From contig JAGBUB010000030.1 of the NCBI GenBank assembly GCA_017631035.1, positions 1-64,000 of the forward strand: a DNA stretch of 64,000 nucleotides, in the 5' to 3' direction. Below the pieces are notes generated by a model. The model did not search any database. It was given only the letters and a program-made list of their open reading frames with translations, and was not told the origin of the DNA. The DNA comes from Alistipes sp. GTDB lineage: Bacteria > Bacteroidota > Bacteroidia > Bacteroidales > Rikenellaceae. Of the stretch, positions 50,369 to 58,454 are shown in pieces (the first letter of the stretch is position 1; each line of letters begins with the position of its first letter). The translations under genes and the position numbers were made by a program.

Positions 50369-50708
50369 AGTTCTATAGTTTTAGCATTAAATTATTACTC
50401 AGTCGTTGCATTCTTATGCTTTTTTCGAGCAAGAATAGGGCAAGGTTATGAATAATTTTTCTAAATATCCAACTTTATGGGATAAATATGCATAGAATTT
50501 TATTCTGCGATGTAGACTGGCCGTCACGCCGTGCATTGTAAATCCCCTTTTGCATCGTCGTAAATTGCTCTTACTATGGCTTGGCGCTTGGTCGGGTAGG
50601 TGGCGGATGTAGTGTGGTGTGGTAAATAAATATGCAATCGGTGGGCAAATAAAAAAGGCTGCTAACCATCAGGTTAGTCAGCCTCTATGCCAATAGTTGC
50701 TTTCTGTG
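50369..50708. other. 340-base gap between SDR pseudogene and YitT gene
   Basis: The right end holds the YitT terminator (50651-50684). The rest is AT-rich near the pseudogene start and more GC-rich at 50515-50640. No ORF, tRNA or clear promoter consensus was found, and the upstream control region of the old SDR gene probably decayed here. Confidence 0.4.
50651..50684 (-). terminator. Terminator after the YitT gene
   Basis: AGGCTG-CTAACC and GGTTAG-CAGCCT arms (one bulged T), with a 4-base loop and a T-run on the leftward strand. Confidence 0.88.
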
Positions 50709-51617
50709 CTAAACCTTGTTCAAAGCCTCGAAGCCCTGACCATATACACCCATTACCGAGCCCATCGTGATGAAGGCGCGCTCGTCGATGCGACGTGCAA
50801 TCTTCAGAATACCCGATGCGTCGCGCTTACGGCATACCACCATCACAATCTTGCACTCGCTTTTCGAGTACCAGCCCGTGCCGTCGATTACCGTAGCACC
50901 ACGGTTGGCCTCGTGGATGATGGCATCGGCAATCTTCTCATACTCGGGCGAGATGATGAAAATCTGGTTCGACTGCTGGTTACCCGACTGTATGAGGTCT
51001 ACCGTGTAGCCAAACACTGCCACCATAATATAACCATAGATAACGGTTGCAATACCCGATGCGATGTCGTTTGCGATGAACAACGAACTACCGATGATGA
51101 AGAAGTCGCTCGAGATAACGATTTTGCCGTAACTGATTGTCTTGTACTTATTTATAATCATCGCAACGATGTCAGTACCTCCTGTCGAGCCGCCCTGGCT
51201 GAAGCTCAGCGCCACGCCGGCACCTGCCAGCACTGCTCCCAGAATAACGAGCAGGATGTTGTGCGAGTCGATGCTCTCGGTGTAGATTGCCAATATATTT
51301 TCGGGCAACACAATTCCCCACACATCCATCGCTACCGATAGTATCGAGATGCAGAAGATAGTCTTAATGCCGAAGTTCCATCCAACAATAAATCCTGCCA
51401 CGATGAGCAATATGGCGTTGATGATAAATACGAACGTACCAATCGAGATGGCAGGGAAGATAGCGTTGAAGATCATTGACAAACCTGTTGCACCACCACC
51501 CATACCTCCTGCGGGGATTACGCAAGCCACCCATCCGAAGGCGTAGAGAAACATACCGACCGACATCAACAGATACTCCTTGACGCCTACGGCAACCTTT
51601 GATAATGATAAATTCAT
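50709..51617 (-). CDS. YitT-family membrane protein
   Basis: The 302-residue protein has five or six N-terminal membrane segments of the DUF161 type (ACVIPAGGMGGGATGLSMIF, then FSQGGSTGGTDIVAMIINKY) and a cytoplasmic C-terminal DUF2179 domain (about 220-300; GATVIDGTGWYSKSECKIVMVV). This two-part layout is the standard YitT family; its transport role is not settled. It has its own terminator. A leftward TTTG (51697-51694) and TATCTTTT (51673-51666) may serve as promoter. Confidence 0.9.
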   Translation of the reverse strand: MNLSLSKVAVGVKEYLLMSVGMFLYAFGWVACVIPAGGMGGGATGLSMIFNAIFPAISIGTFVFIINAILLIVAGFIVGWNFGIKTIFCISILSVAMDVWGIVLPENILAIYTESIDSHNILLVILGAVLAGAGVALSFSQGGSTGGTDIVAMIINKYKTISYGKIVISSDFFIIGSSLFIANDIASGIATVIYGYIMVAVFGYTVDLIQSGNQQSNQIFIISPEYEKIADAIIHEANRGATVIDGTGWYSKSECKIVMVVCRKRDASGILKIARRIDERAFITMGSVMGVYGQGFEALNKV

Positions 51618-51676
51618 AACCTAACCACTTATAAATTGTAATTCGAAAGGCGTTAATACATTACTAAAAGATAGTA

Positions 51677-52639
51677 TTATCGCATTTCGGGCGCAAATAT
51701 ATTAAAAAATTCTCCTTGATATGCATTTTTATCCTCCAATCTTCTATCGAGCATAGCCAAAAGTTGCTCGTTGCGTACCAAACCCCACCCTTGGGTGTGG
51801 TGGTAGCGGGGTGGCGCCTCGCCTGCGAAGCGCTCTACGACTATGTCGGGACGCAGTCGGCGTAACACCTCGATGAAGAGGTCGATGTACTCCTCCACGC
51901 TCCAGAAGCGGAACCGCTCGGGGTGGGCGTCGTACTCGGCCGCCAGCGCCGTACCTCGGAAGAGTTGCAGCTGGTGGAACTTTATTGTTGTCAGCGGCAG
52001 GGCATTTATCTGCTCCACCTGGTTGATTAACATCTCGTCGCTCTCGCCCGGCAGACCCAATATGAAGTGTGCCCCGCAGTGTATTCCGCGCTCGGCCGTC
52101 AGGCGTATGGCCCTCTGGGCTATGGCAAAGTCGTGGCCTCGGTTGATATGCCGCAAGGTTGAGTCGTAGCACGACTCCACGCCATACTCTATAGTTACAT
52201 ATTTCTCGCGCGCGAGCGAGGCGAAGTAGTCGAGCTTCTGCTCGTCTATGCAGTCGGGGCGTGTGCCTACCACTATGCCCGCTATAGAGGGGTGTGCCAA
52301 CGCCTCGTCGTAACACTTGCGCAGGCGCTCAAGCGGAGCGTAGGTGTTGGAGAAGGATTGGAAGTAGGCCAGGTACTGCTCGGCGGTGCGGTAGCGGCGG
52401 CGGTGGAACTCCACCCCCTCGTCAATCTGCTGTGTGATGCTCTTGCCGCTGTCGCAGTATGAGGGTGTGAAGGCGGCATTGTCGCAAAAGGTGCAACCAC
52501 CCCTCGAGAGTGTGCCGTCGCGGTTGGGGCAGGTGAAGCCCGCATTGATAGTCACCTTCTGCATTCGGTGGCCAAAAATGCGTTTGAAGTGTGCCGCGTA
52601 GGAGTTGAAGCGGCGGCTATCGCCCCAGGGATAAACCAT
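51677..52639 (-). CDS. Radical SAM protein of the YhcC/TIGR01212 type
   Basis: The 320-residue protein has the Fe-S cluster motif in FTCPNRDGTLSRGGCTFC (widely spaced first Cys, then CxxC) near residue 33, typical of the YhcC/Elp3-like group, followed by GTRPDCIDEQKLDY, VTIEYGVESC and HFILGLPGESDEMLI. The exact reaction is not settled; relatives modify RNA or metabolites. The preceding DUF4252 gene ends 15 bases upstream, so the two may be co-transcribed. Confidence 0.88.
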   Translation of the reverse strand: MVYPWGDSRRFNSYAAHFKRIFGHRMQKVTINAGFTCPNRDGTLSRGGCTFCDNAAFTPSYCDSGKSITQQIDEGVEFHRRRYRTAEQYLAYFQSFSNTYAPLERLRKCYDEALAHPSIAGIVVGTRPDCIDEQKLDYFASLAREKYVTIEYGVESCYDSTLRHINRGHDFAIAQRAIRLTAERGIHCGAHFILGLPGESDEMLINQVEQINALPLTTIKFHQLQLFRGTALAAEYDAHPERFRFWSVEEYIDLFIEVLRRLRPDIVVERFAGEAPPRYHHTQGWGLVRNEQLLAMLDRRLEDKNAYQGEFFNIFAPEMR

Positions 52640-52654
52640 TGTTGCTCAGGTTTG

Positions 52655-53149
52655 TTATTTCTTTTCTTCTTTGTCTTTGCTCGCGGCGGCATACATCGCA
52701 GCCAACGCCTCGTCGAAGCGGCCTGTCATCAGTCCAAGCGAGTAGCTCTCGCCATCATAGGAGGCCATTATCATCTGGTTCTTCTTCTTACCCTTGTGGA
52801 AGAATACTCGTGCGGTCTCAACATCTCCCGTATCGATAGGCTCAAAATCATCTATCGTTAAACTCTTCATTGCCGTTGCAAAGGCCTGCTTGTCGGCACT
52901 GCTGCAATCCGATAAATCGAGTATTGTCATCGATGTTATGTGTCTGAGGAACTCCATCGCCTCGCGGGGCATATCCTTGTCCTCGTCGGCAAAGGCCAAG
53001 GCCATTTTCATCAGTACTCCTGGCACCTTGAGCACCTCGGCACCCTTCTTGTCCTCGAACTTCTTTACAACCTCGTCGAAACTTTGGGCATAAGCTGCTG
53101 GTTGCAGGGTTCCAATTATAAGGAAGATAAGTAGAAAAAGTTTTTTCAT
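52655..53149 (-). CDS. DUF4252-family secreted protein
   Basis: The 164-residue protein has a signal peptide (about 1-22, ending AYAQS). The rest is the DUF4252 pattern: FDEVVKKFEDKKGAEVL, MTILDLSDCSSADKQAF, VFFHKGKKKNQMIMASYDGES and a terminal amphipathic helix ending in a Lys/Glu-rich tail. This family is confined to Bacteroidetes and has no known role. The frame stays open far upstream, but that part is antisense to priA. The start at 53149 follows a -7 element and a normal signal peptide. Confidence 0.83.
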   Translation of the reverse strand: MKKLFLLIFLIIGTLQPAAYAQSFDEVVKKFEDKKGAEVLKVPGVLMKMALAFADEDKDMPREAMEFLRHITSMTILDLSDCSSADKQAFATAMKSLTIDDFEPIDTGDVETARVFFHKGKKKNQMIMASYDGESYSLGLMTGRFDEALAAMYAAASKDKEEKK

Positions 53150-53168
53150 ATTGCTGATTATTGTTCCA

Positions 53169-53176
53169 CAAATGTA
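53169..53176 (-). promoter_or_regulatory. -7 element of the DUF4252 gene
   Basis: TACATTTG on the leftward strand, 19 bases before the start. It is divergent from the priA element. Confidence 0.45.
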
Positions 53177-53230
53177 ATTATTTTGCAAAGAAAAAAGTTC
53201 GCTCGCCCCGTTTTTATTCTCGAAAATTCT

Positions 53231-53238
53231 TATCTTTG
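53231..53238 (+). promoter_or_regulatory. priA: -7 element of priA
   Basis: TATCTTTG, a perfect -7 match ending seven bases before the ATG at 53246. The -33 is weak. Confidence 0.55.
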
Positions 53239-53245
53239 GCTTCAA

Positions 53246-55504
53246 ATGCCACTTTTTGCCGACATAGTACTTCCCTTGGCGCAACCCGCCTACTGTTACT
53301 CCATCCCCGAGGGGGCGGAGGGCGAGGCTCTGCGCGTAGGTGATGCCGTGGCGGTGCAGTTTGGCCCGAAGAATATCTACACGGGCATCGTCTGGCGCCT
53401 GCACGATGAGCGCCCCAGCGTAAAGCGTATAAAGCCCGTAGGCCGTCGCCTCTACGACCACCCTCTGCTCGACGCCGAGCAACGACAGTTGTGGGAGTGG
53501 ATGGCCGACTACTATATGTGTACTCTGGGCGAGGTTATGCGTGTGGCCCTGCCCTCGCTCATCAAGCCTCGTGGCTCGTCCGACGAGGAGTTCTCGCGCG
53601 AGGAGTTCTACCCCCGCACCGAGGCCTATATCTCGCTTACAGAAAAGTGGCGCGCGAGCGAACAACTCGCAGCCGAGTGCGACCGCATTGAGCGTCGTGC
53701 GCCACGCCGTAGTCAGATTTTGAGGCAGATACTCACCTTCGATGCTTCGAAGCTCAACTCGCTGGGCGAGATGCCGCGCCGTCTGCTCGATTGCGACTCG
53801 GCGCAGATTGCAGCCCTGCGTAAGGGCGGATACATCGATGTGGTGCAACGTCCCCGCTCGGTTGAGCGCAACGCCTGCGTGGGCTTCTCGGCTCCTGCGC
53901 TGACCGAGGCGCAGCAGCGTGTAGCCGACGCCATCCGCTCCTCGCAGAAGGTGCATCTGTTGCGTGGTGTTACAGGCTCGGGCAAGACCGAAATATATAT
54001 GAACCTCATAGCCCAGGTGCTGGAGCGTGGAGGTGACGTGTTGTTGCTGGTGCCCGAGATTGCTCTTACAACACAACTCCTTGACCGTATGGAGCGAGTC
54101 TTCGGCTCACGCCTTACGGCCTACCATTCGCGCCTAACGCCCCTGCGTCGCTCGGAGACCTACCTTCGACTGATGGGCAGCGAGGGTGGCGAGCTGGTTA
54201 TCGGTGCTCGCTCGGCATTGTTCCTGCCACTGAGGCATTTACAACTTGTCATTGTCGACGAGGAGCACGACTCAAGCTATAAGCAGAGCGACACTGCTCC
54301 CCGCTATCAGGGTCGCGATGTAGCCATCGTTTTGGCCTCGCTCTACGGAGCGCGCGTGGTGCTGGGTAGTGCCACTCCCTCGCTTGAGAGTTATGCCAAT
54401 GCGCAGTGGGGCAAGTACGACTACTCGACCCTCGTCGAGCGCTATGGCTCATCGCGTGAGCCCCGCATCATCATATCCGACACTATGCGCTCGGTCAAGC
54501 GTGGCGAACGCCGTGCGCACTTCAACCAGATACTCATAAACTCCATCTCCGATGCCCTTCAGCGAGGCGAGCAGGTTATGCTCTTCCAGAATAGGCGAGG
54601 CTTCGCCCCCTTCGTGCAGTGCCGTGGCTGTGGCTGGACACCACGTTGCCCTTCGTGCAACGTAACCCTTACCGAGCACCGCTCCTCGGAGCGGATGGAG
54701 TGCCACTACTGTGGCTATACGGCCGCCGTGCCCCGCTCCTGTCCGCAGTGCGAGACGATCGATTTGAAGGCTATGGGCTTCGGCACCGAGCGTGTCGAGG
54801 AGACTATTGCCGAACTTTTCCCCGTGGCTCGTGTGGCACGCCTCGACCGCGATACGACCACTTCGGAGAGTGCCTACAACCGCATCGTGCGAGCCTTCGA
54901 GCAGGGGCAGACCGACATCCTTGTCGGCACGCAGATGATTACCAAGGGCTTCGATTTTGGAGCCGTCTCGGTGGTGGGTGTGCTCAATGCCGACAACCTG
55001 CTCTATGCCCCCGATTTCCGTGCTTCTGAACGTGCTTTTCAGCTGCTTATGCAGGTGGCAGGACGTGCCGGACGACGCGAGAGGGAGGGCGTTGTGGTGG
55101 TGCAGACCTCCGAGCCCGAGCACCCCGTAATAGGGTGGCTTTCAAGGGGCGACTATGAGGCAATGGCTCGCTCGGAACTCGCTGAACGTCACGCCTTTTC
55201 GTATCCCCCATATTCACGTCTTGTGCAGCTCACGTTGCGCGACGAAAACCGTCAGCGGTTGTATGGCGCAGCGGCATCGCTGGCTCAAACCCTGCGCGAG
55301 AAATTCGGTCGCCGAGTGGCGGGGCCTGTAGCTCCTGCCGTGGATAGAATTCGTGGCGAATATATCTTGACAATTCAGCTCAAAATCGAGAATGGTCGCT
55401 CAATGGCGCGGGCCCGCGAGATTCTGCGTCAGGTGATGGATTCGTTCTCTGCAAGTAGCGACTACAAACAGGTTAAGTGTTCGATCGATGTCGATGTTCA
55501 GTAG
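53246..55504 (+). CDS. priA: Primosomal protein N' (PriA helicase)
   Basis: The 752-residue 3'-5' helicase reloads the replisome on stalled forks. It starts MPLFADIVLPLAQPAYCYSI, the DNA 3'-end-binding domain. Walker A is GVTGSGKTEIY, Walker B is VDEEHDSSYKQ. The zinc-binding insert holds eight cysteines (CRGCGWTPRCPSCN, then CHYCGYTAAVPRSCPQC), followed by VGTQMITKGFDFGAVSVVGV and LMQVAGRAGR. The start at 53246 is strongly supported by family N-termini even though it leaves almost no leader. The end overlaps comF by 17 bases. Confidence 0.95.
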   Translation: MPLFADIVLPLAQPAYCYSIPEGAEGEALRVGDAVAVQFGPKNIYTGIVWRLHDERPSVKRIKPVGRRLYDHPLLDAEQRQLWEWMADYYMCTLGEVMRVALPSLIKPRGSSDEEFSREEFYPRTEAYISLTEKWRASEQLAAECDRIERRAPRRSQILRQILTFDASKLNSLGEMPRRLLDCDSAQIAALRKGGYIDVVQRPRSVERNACVGFSAPALTEAQQRVADAIRSSQKVHLLRGVTGSGKTEIYMNLIAQVLERGGDVLLLVPEIALTTQLLDRMERVFGSRLTAYHSRLTPLRRSETYLRLMGSEGGELVIGARSALFLPLRHLQLVIVDEEHDSSYKQSDTAPRYQGRDVAIVLASLYGARVVLGSATPSLESYANAQWGKYDYSTLVERYGSSREPRIIISDTMRSVKRGERRAHFNQILINSISDALQRGEQVMLFQNRRGFAPFVQCRGCGWTPRCPSCNVTLTEHRSSERMECHYCGYTAAVPRSCPQCETIDLKAMGFGTERVEETIAELFPVARVARLDRDTTTSESAYNRIVRAFEQGQTDILVGTQMITKGFDFGAVSVVGVLNADNLLYAPDFRASERAFQLLMQVAGRAGRREREGVVVVQTSEPEHPVIGWLSRGDYEAMARSELAERHAFSYPPYSRLVQLTLRDENRQRLYGAAASLAQTLREKFGRRVAGPVAPAVDRIRGEYILTIQLKIENGRSMARAREILRQVMDSFSASSDYKQVKCSIDVDVQ

Positions 55505-56210
55505 TCTGTGGGCCGATGTGCGCTCACTCTTTCTGCCTCGCATATGCCCCGTATGTGGCGGGGAGTTGCCACCCACGCGTGAGGTGGTATGCTCGCTGTG
55601 TGAGGCTACGGCACCTCTGACCAACCTGTGGCTTCAACCCTCCAATCCGATGATGGAACGCTTCTGGGGTCTACTGCCCGTGCAACACGCCTCGGCCCTG
55701 TTCTGGTATGTCGAGGGGAGTCCGTGGCGCGAGGCTGTGCATCGTTTCAAATACTCGGGCCGTTGGCTTACGGCCTATCGTTTTGGCCGTTGGTACGGAG
55801 CGCTGATGCGTGAGTCGGGCCTCTATGCCGATGTCGATGTTGTTGTGCCCGTGCCACTGCATTGGGGACGCAGGATGTGGCGAGGCTACAATCAGTCGGA
55901 GTACATAGCACGCGGCATAGCCCGCGAACTTGGCGTTGAGGTCGATACACGTAGCGTCAAGCGCCACCGCTACAACCGGAGCCAAACCCGTCAGCACCCC
56001 ATTCAGCGTTGGGATAATGTAGAGGGCATTTTCCGTGTTCGATGTACCGATGCGCTCAGAGGCAAACACCTTCTTTTGGTGGACGATGTCTTCACCACGG
56101 GTGCCACCATAATCTCGCTTGGCGAGGCCATCTTGCAAGCCTTGCCCGATTGCCGATTGAGCGTTGCGGTGCTGGCCACCACTCGCCGAAGTCTGCATCA
56201 GCAGGGATAA
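55488..56210 (+). CDS. ComF-family phosphoribosyltransferase-like protein
   Basis: The 240-residue protein has an N-terminal four-Cys zinc knuckle (CPVCGG and CSLCEA) and a PRTase domain with VVVPVPLHWGRRMWRGYNQSE and the PRPP loop HLLLVDDVFTTGATI. ComF/GntX proteins are needed for DNA transformation in other bacteria. It overlaps priA, with which it may interact physically during uptake or restart, and comM lies 2.2 kb downstream. Alternative ATGs exist at 55488 and 55494. Confidence 0.9.
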   Translation: MSMFSSLWADVRSLFLPRICPVCGGELPPTREVVCSLCEATAPLTNLWLQPSNPMMERFWGLLPVQHASALFWYVEGSPWREAVHRFKYSGRWLTAYRFGRWYGALMRESGLYADVDVVVPVPLHWGRRMWRGYNQSEYIARGIARELGVEVDTRSVKRHRYNRSQTRQHPIQRWDNVEGIFRVRCTDALRGKHLLLVDDVFTTGATIISLGEAILQALPDCRLSVAVLATTRRSLHQQG

Positions 56211-56255
56211 TGGTTATCAATCGCGGCAATGTTCATAACTTTCTTCTCTTTGTCA

Positions 56256-56286
56256 CTTGTCGTTTGCTCAAAATTTTATAATTTTG
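56256..56286 (+). promoter_or_regulatory. Probable dnaB promoter
   Basis: TTG (56257-56259), a 19-base spacer and TAATTTTG (56279-56286). The leader would be about 125 bases. Confidence 0.5.
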
Positions 56287-56416
56287 AATTCTGAAAATTA
56301 TACCCTTTTCCGAGGAGGCTTTTTGGTGCCCGTTTTTCTGGGCCCGAGGTTGCTTCCCATAGCCAAGGCAGGGCGGAATGAGGGTGTGATTGGGAAAACA
56401 AAACCACAAGCAAATT

Positions 56417-57991
56417 ATGGCAAAAGATTATAACCCTTCATCGCGCAATCGTGCTGCGTTTGAGACGCTCACCGATGCTGCAGGTGTTGTGCCCCCTCAG
56501 GCTGTCGAGCTCGAGGAGGCCGTGCTGGGCGCTCTTATGTTGGAGAGCGACAGTGTCATCGCCGTGCAGGAGTATATCACCCCTGCGGCATTCTACACCG
56601 AGGAGCATCGCCTCATCTATCAGGCTATCGAGTCGCTCTCGGCCGAACTCAAACCCATCGACCTCTACACCGTCACCGAGCGTCTTAAGTCACGCAAGGA
56701 ACTCAAGAAGGTGGGCGGTGCGGCTTACCTTGCTCAGCTCACCCAGCGTGTGGGCTCGGCGGCTAACGTTGAGTTCCACGCCAAGATTATTGCGCAGAAG
56801 TATGTACAGCGCGAGCTTATCCGCTCGGCCACCGAGATTCAGCGTCGCTCCTATGACGAGGATCAGGATGTGACCGATCTGATTGGCTTTGCCGAGAGTG
56901 AGATCTTTGCCGTTGCCGAGGGCCACGTCAAGCGCTCGGTGCAGAATGCCAAGGATGTGTTGCGCCGTGCTATGGACCAGATCGAGGAGGCCAGCAAGAA
57001 CACCTCGGCCTTCAACGGTGTGGCGTCGGGATTTATGGCTATCGACCGTGTGACGCTCGGCTGGCAGCTCAGCGACCTTATCATCGTGGCGGCACGTCCC
57101 TCAATGGGTAAGACCGCTTTCGTGCTCTCGATGGCTCGCAATATGGCTATCGACCACGCCTCACCCGTAGCCTTCTTCTCGCTTGAGATGTCGTCGGTGC
57201 AGTTGATGATGCGATTAATTGTTGCCGAGACAGGCTTGCAGGGAAATGACGTTAAGTCGGGCCGTCTTACGCCCGAGCAGTGGCGCCATCTGGAGAGTGC
57301 CACCAAGCCTCTGGGCGAGGCTCCGCTCTTTATCGACGACACGCCTGCGCTCTCGGTTTTCGAGTTCCGCTCGAAGGCACGCCGACTGCATATCCACGAG
57401 GGTATTAAGGTTATTATCATCGACTACCTGCAGCTTATGACCGGCAACGCCGACTCGAAGGGTAACCGCGAGCAGGAGGTGGCCTTCATCTCGCGTACGC
57501 TGAAGGCTATTGCCAAGGAGCTCAACGTACCTATCATCGCTCTGTCGCAGCTCAGCCGTGCTACGGAGACCCGTGGTGGCTCAAAACGACCTCAGCTTAG
57601 CGACCTGCGAGAGTCGGGTGCCATCGAGCAGGATGCCGACATTGTAGCATTCATCCACCGTCCCGAGTACTACGGCATACAGACCGACGAGAATGGTATG
57701 CCCACGGCAGGTATGGCCGAGATTATCCTCGCGAAGCACCGTAATGGTGCCGTGTGCGACATCCCGTTGCGCTTCCTCAAGGATCAGGCTCGTTTTGCCG
57801 ATATGGATGCCGATGCAGGCTCAACGGCAGGTGGCTATCAGGAGATCGCCAGCAGCATAGGCAGTGACGACGAGATGGCAGTGCCTGCGGCGGGTGGCTT
57901 GGGCTCATCGATGGGAGGAGAGTTCGACCTCAATCAAGGCCCTGTGAATATGGATAAACAACGCCCTCTCACGGACGAGGTGCCGTTCTAA
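56417..57991 (+). CDS. dnaB: Replicative DNA helicase
   Basis: The 524-residue hexameric helicase has an N-terminal collar domain (about 15-125; PPQAVELEEAVLGALMLE) and a RecA-like motor with Walker A ARPSMGKTAFVLS, Walker B VIIIDYLQLMTG, LSQLSRATETRGGSKRPQLSDLRESGAIEQDAD and the Arg finger region. A C-terminal Gly/Asp-rich tail of about 60 residues follows. The start at 56417 (MAKDYNPSSRN) is preferred to an in-frame GTG at 56390. A repeat region follows. Confidence 0.95.
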   Translation: MAKDYNPSSRNRAAFETLTDAAGVVPPQAVELEEAVLGALMLESDSVIAVQEYITPAAFYTEEHRLIYQAIESLSAELKPIDLYTVTERLKSRKELKKVGGAAYLAQLTQRVGSAANVEFHAKIIAQKYVQRELIRSATEIQRRSYDEDQDVTDLIGFAESEIFAVAEGHVKRSVQNAKDVLRRAMDQIEEASKNTSAFNGVASGFMAIDRVTLGWQLSDLIIVAARPSMGKTAFVLSMARNMAIDHASPVAFFSLEMSSVQLMMRLIVAETGLQGNDVKSGRLTPEQWRHLESATKPLGEAPLFIDDTPALSVFEFRSKARRLHIHEGIKVIIIDYLQLMTGNADSKGNREQEVAFISRTLKAIAKELNVPIIALSQLSRATETRGGSKRPQLSDLRESGAIEQDADIVAFIHRPEYYGIQTDENGMPTAGMAEIILAKHRNGAVCDIPLRFLKDQARFADMDADAGSTAGGYQEIASSIGSDDEMAVPAAGGLGSSMGGEFDLNQGPVNMDKQRPLTDEVPF

Positions 57992-58042
57992 ATGCAAAAT
58001 GTAGAATTCAAAATTCAAATTTGGGTTTTGATATATAGACCT

Positions 58043-58273
58043 AACCTTTGGCCCTGCGCCTACGGAGCGTAGCGACCAAAGTTCCTGCCTGAGGCGGGGA
58101 TTTAGGGGTAATCCGCATACGCGGCTTTTCACCGCCTCGGCTTGGCAGAGGTTACAAGCAACCTCTGCTCTCGCCTTAATAGTGGCGTTGGGTAAGATTT
58201 GTAGATGCGGCTCTGCCGCAAGGTATGCCGTCGGGAGCAAACTGACATAAGGATTAACGAGATAAGCTATACA
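58043..58273 (+). repeat. Second repeat family, copy A (with extra insert)
   Basis: It starts AACCTTTGGCCCTGC, continues with CGACCAAAG (complementary to CTTTGG), CCTGCCTGAGGCGGG, a segment TGCGGC-TCT-GCCGCA and ends in GGATTAACGAGATAAGCTAT. Copy A carries an insert (58110-58190) with a perfect hairpin, GCAGAGGTT/AACCTCTGC at 58145-58168. It lies between dnaB and comM. Confidence 0.85.
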
Positions 58274-58289
58274 GACATTTACCTCTATA

Positions 58290-58443
58290 ACCTTTGGCCC
58301 TGCAACACGGAGCCACGTGTGGCGACCAAAGTCCCTGCCTGAGGCGGGGATTTAGGGGTGGGTAAGACTTATAAATGCGGCTCTGCCGCAAGGTATGCCG
58401 TCGGGAGCAATACAGCATAAGGATTAACGAGATAAGCTATACA
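58290..58443 (+). repeat. Second repeat family, copy B
   Basis: This copy is in tandem with copy A without the hairpin insert. It ends with the same GGATTAACGAGATAAGCTAT block (58421-58440), 15 bases before the comM start. Confidence 0.88.
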
Positions 58444-58454
58444 AGAGAGATACT

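Noticed and set aside
52655..54076. A 473-codon leftward open frame covering DUF4252 and antisense to priA
   Set aside because: Only the part from 53149 downward has a signal peptide and family pattern; the rest is the mirror of the conserved priA gene and low in plausible protein features.
58043..58443. Tandem repeats considered as a CRISPR array
   Set aside because: Only two long units with near-identical interiors, no short regular repeat-spacer rhythm and no cas genes.
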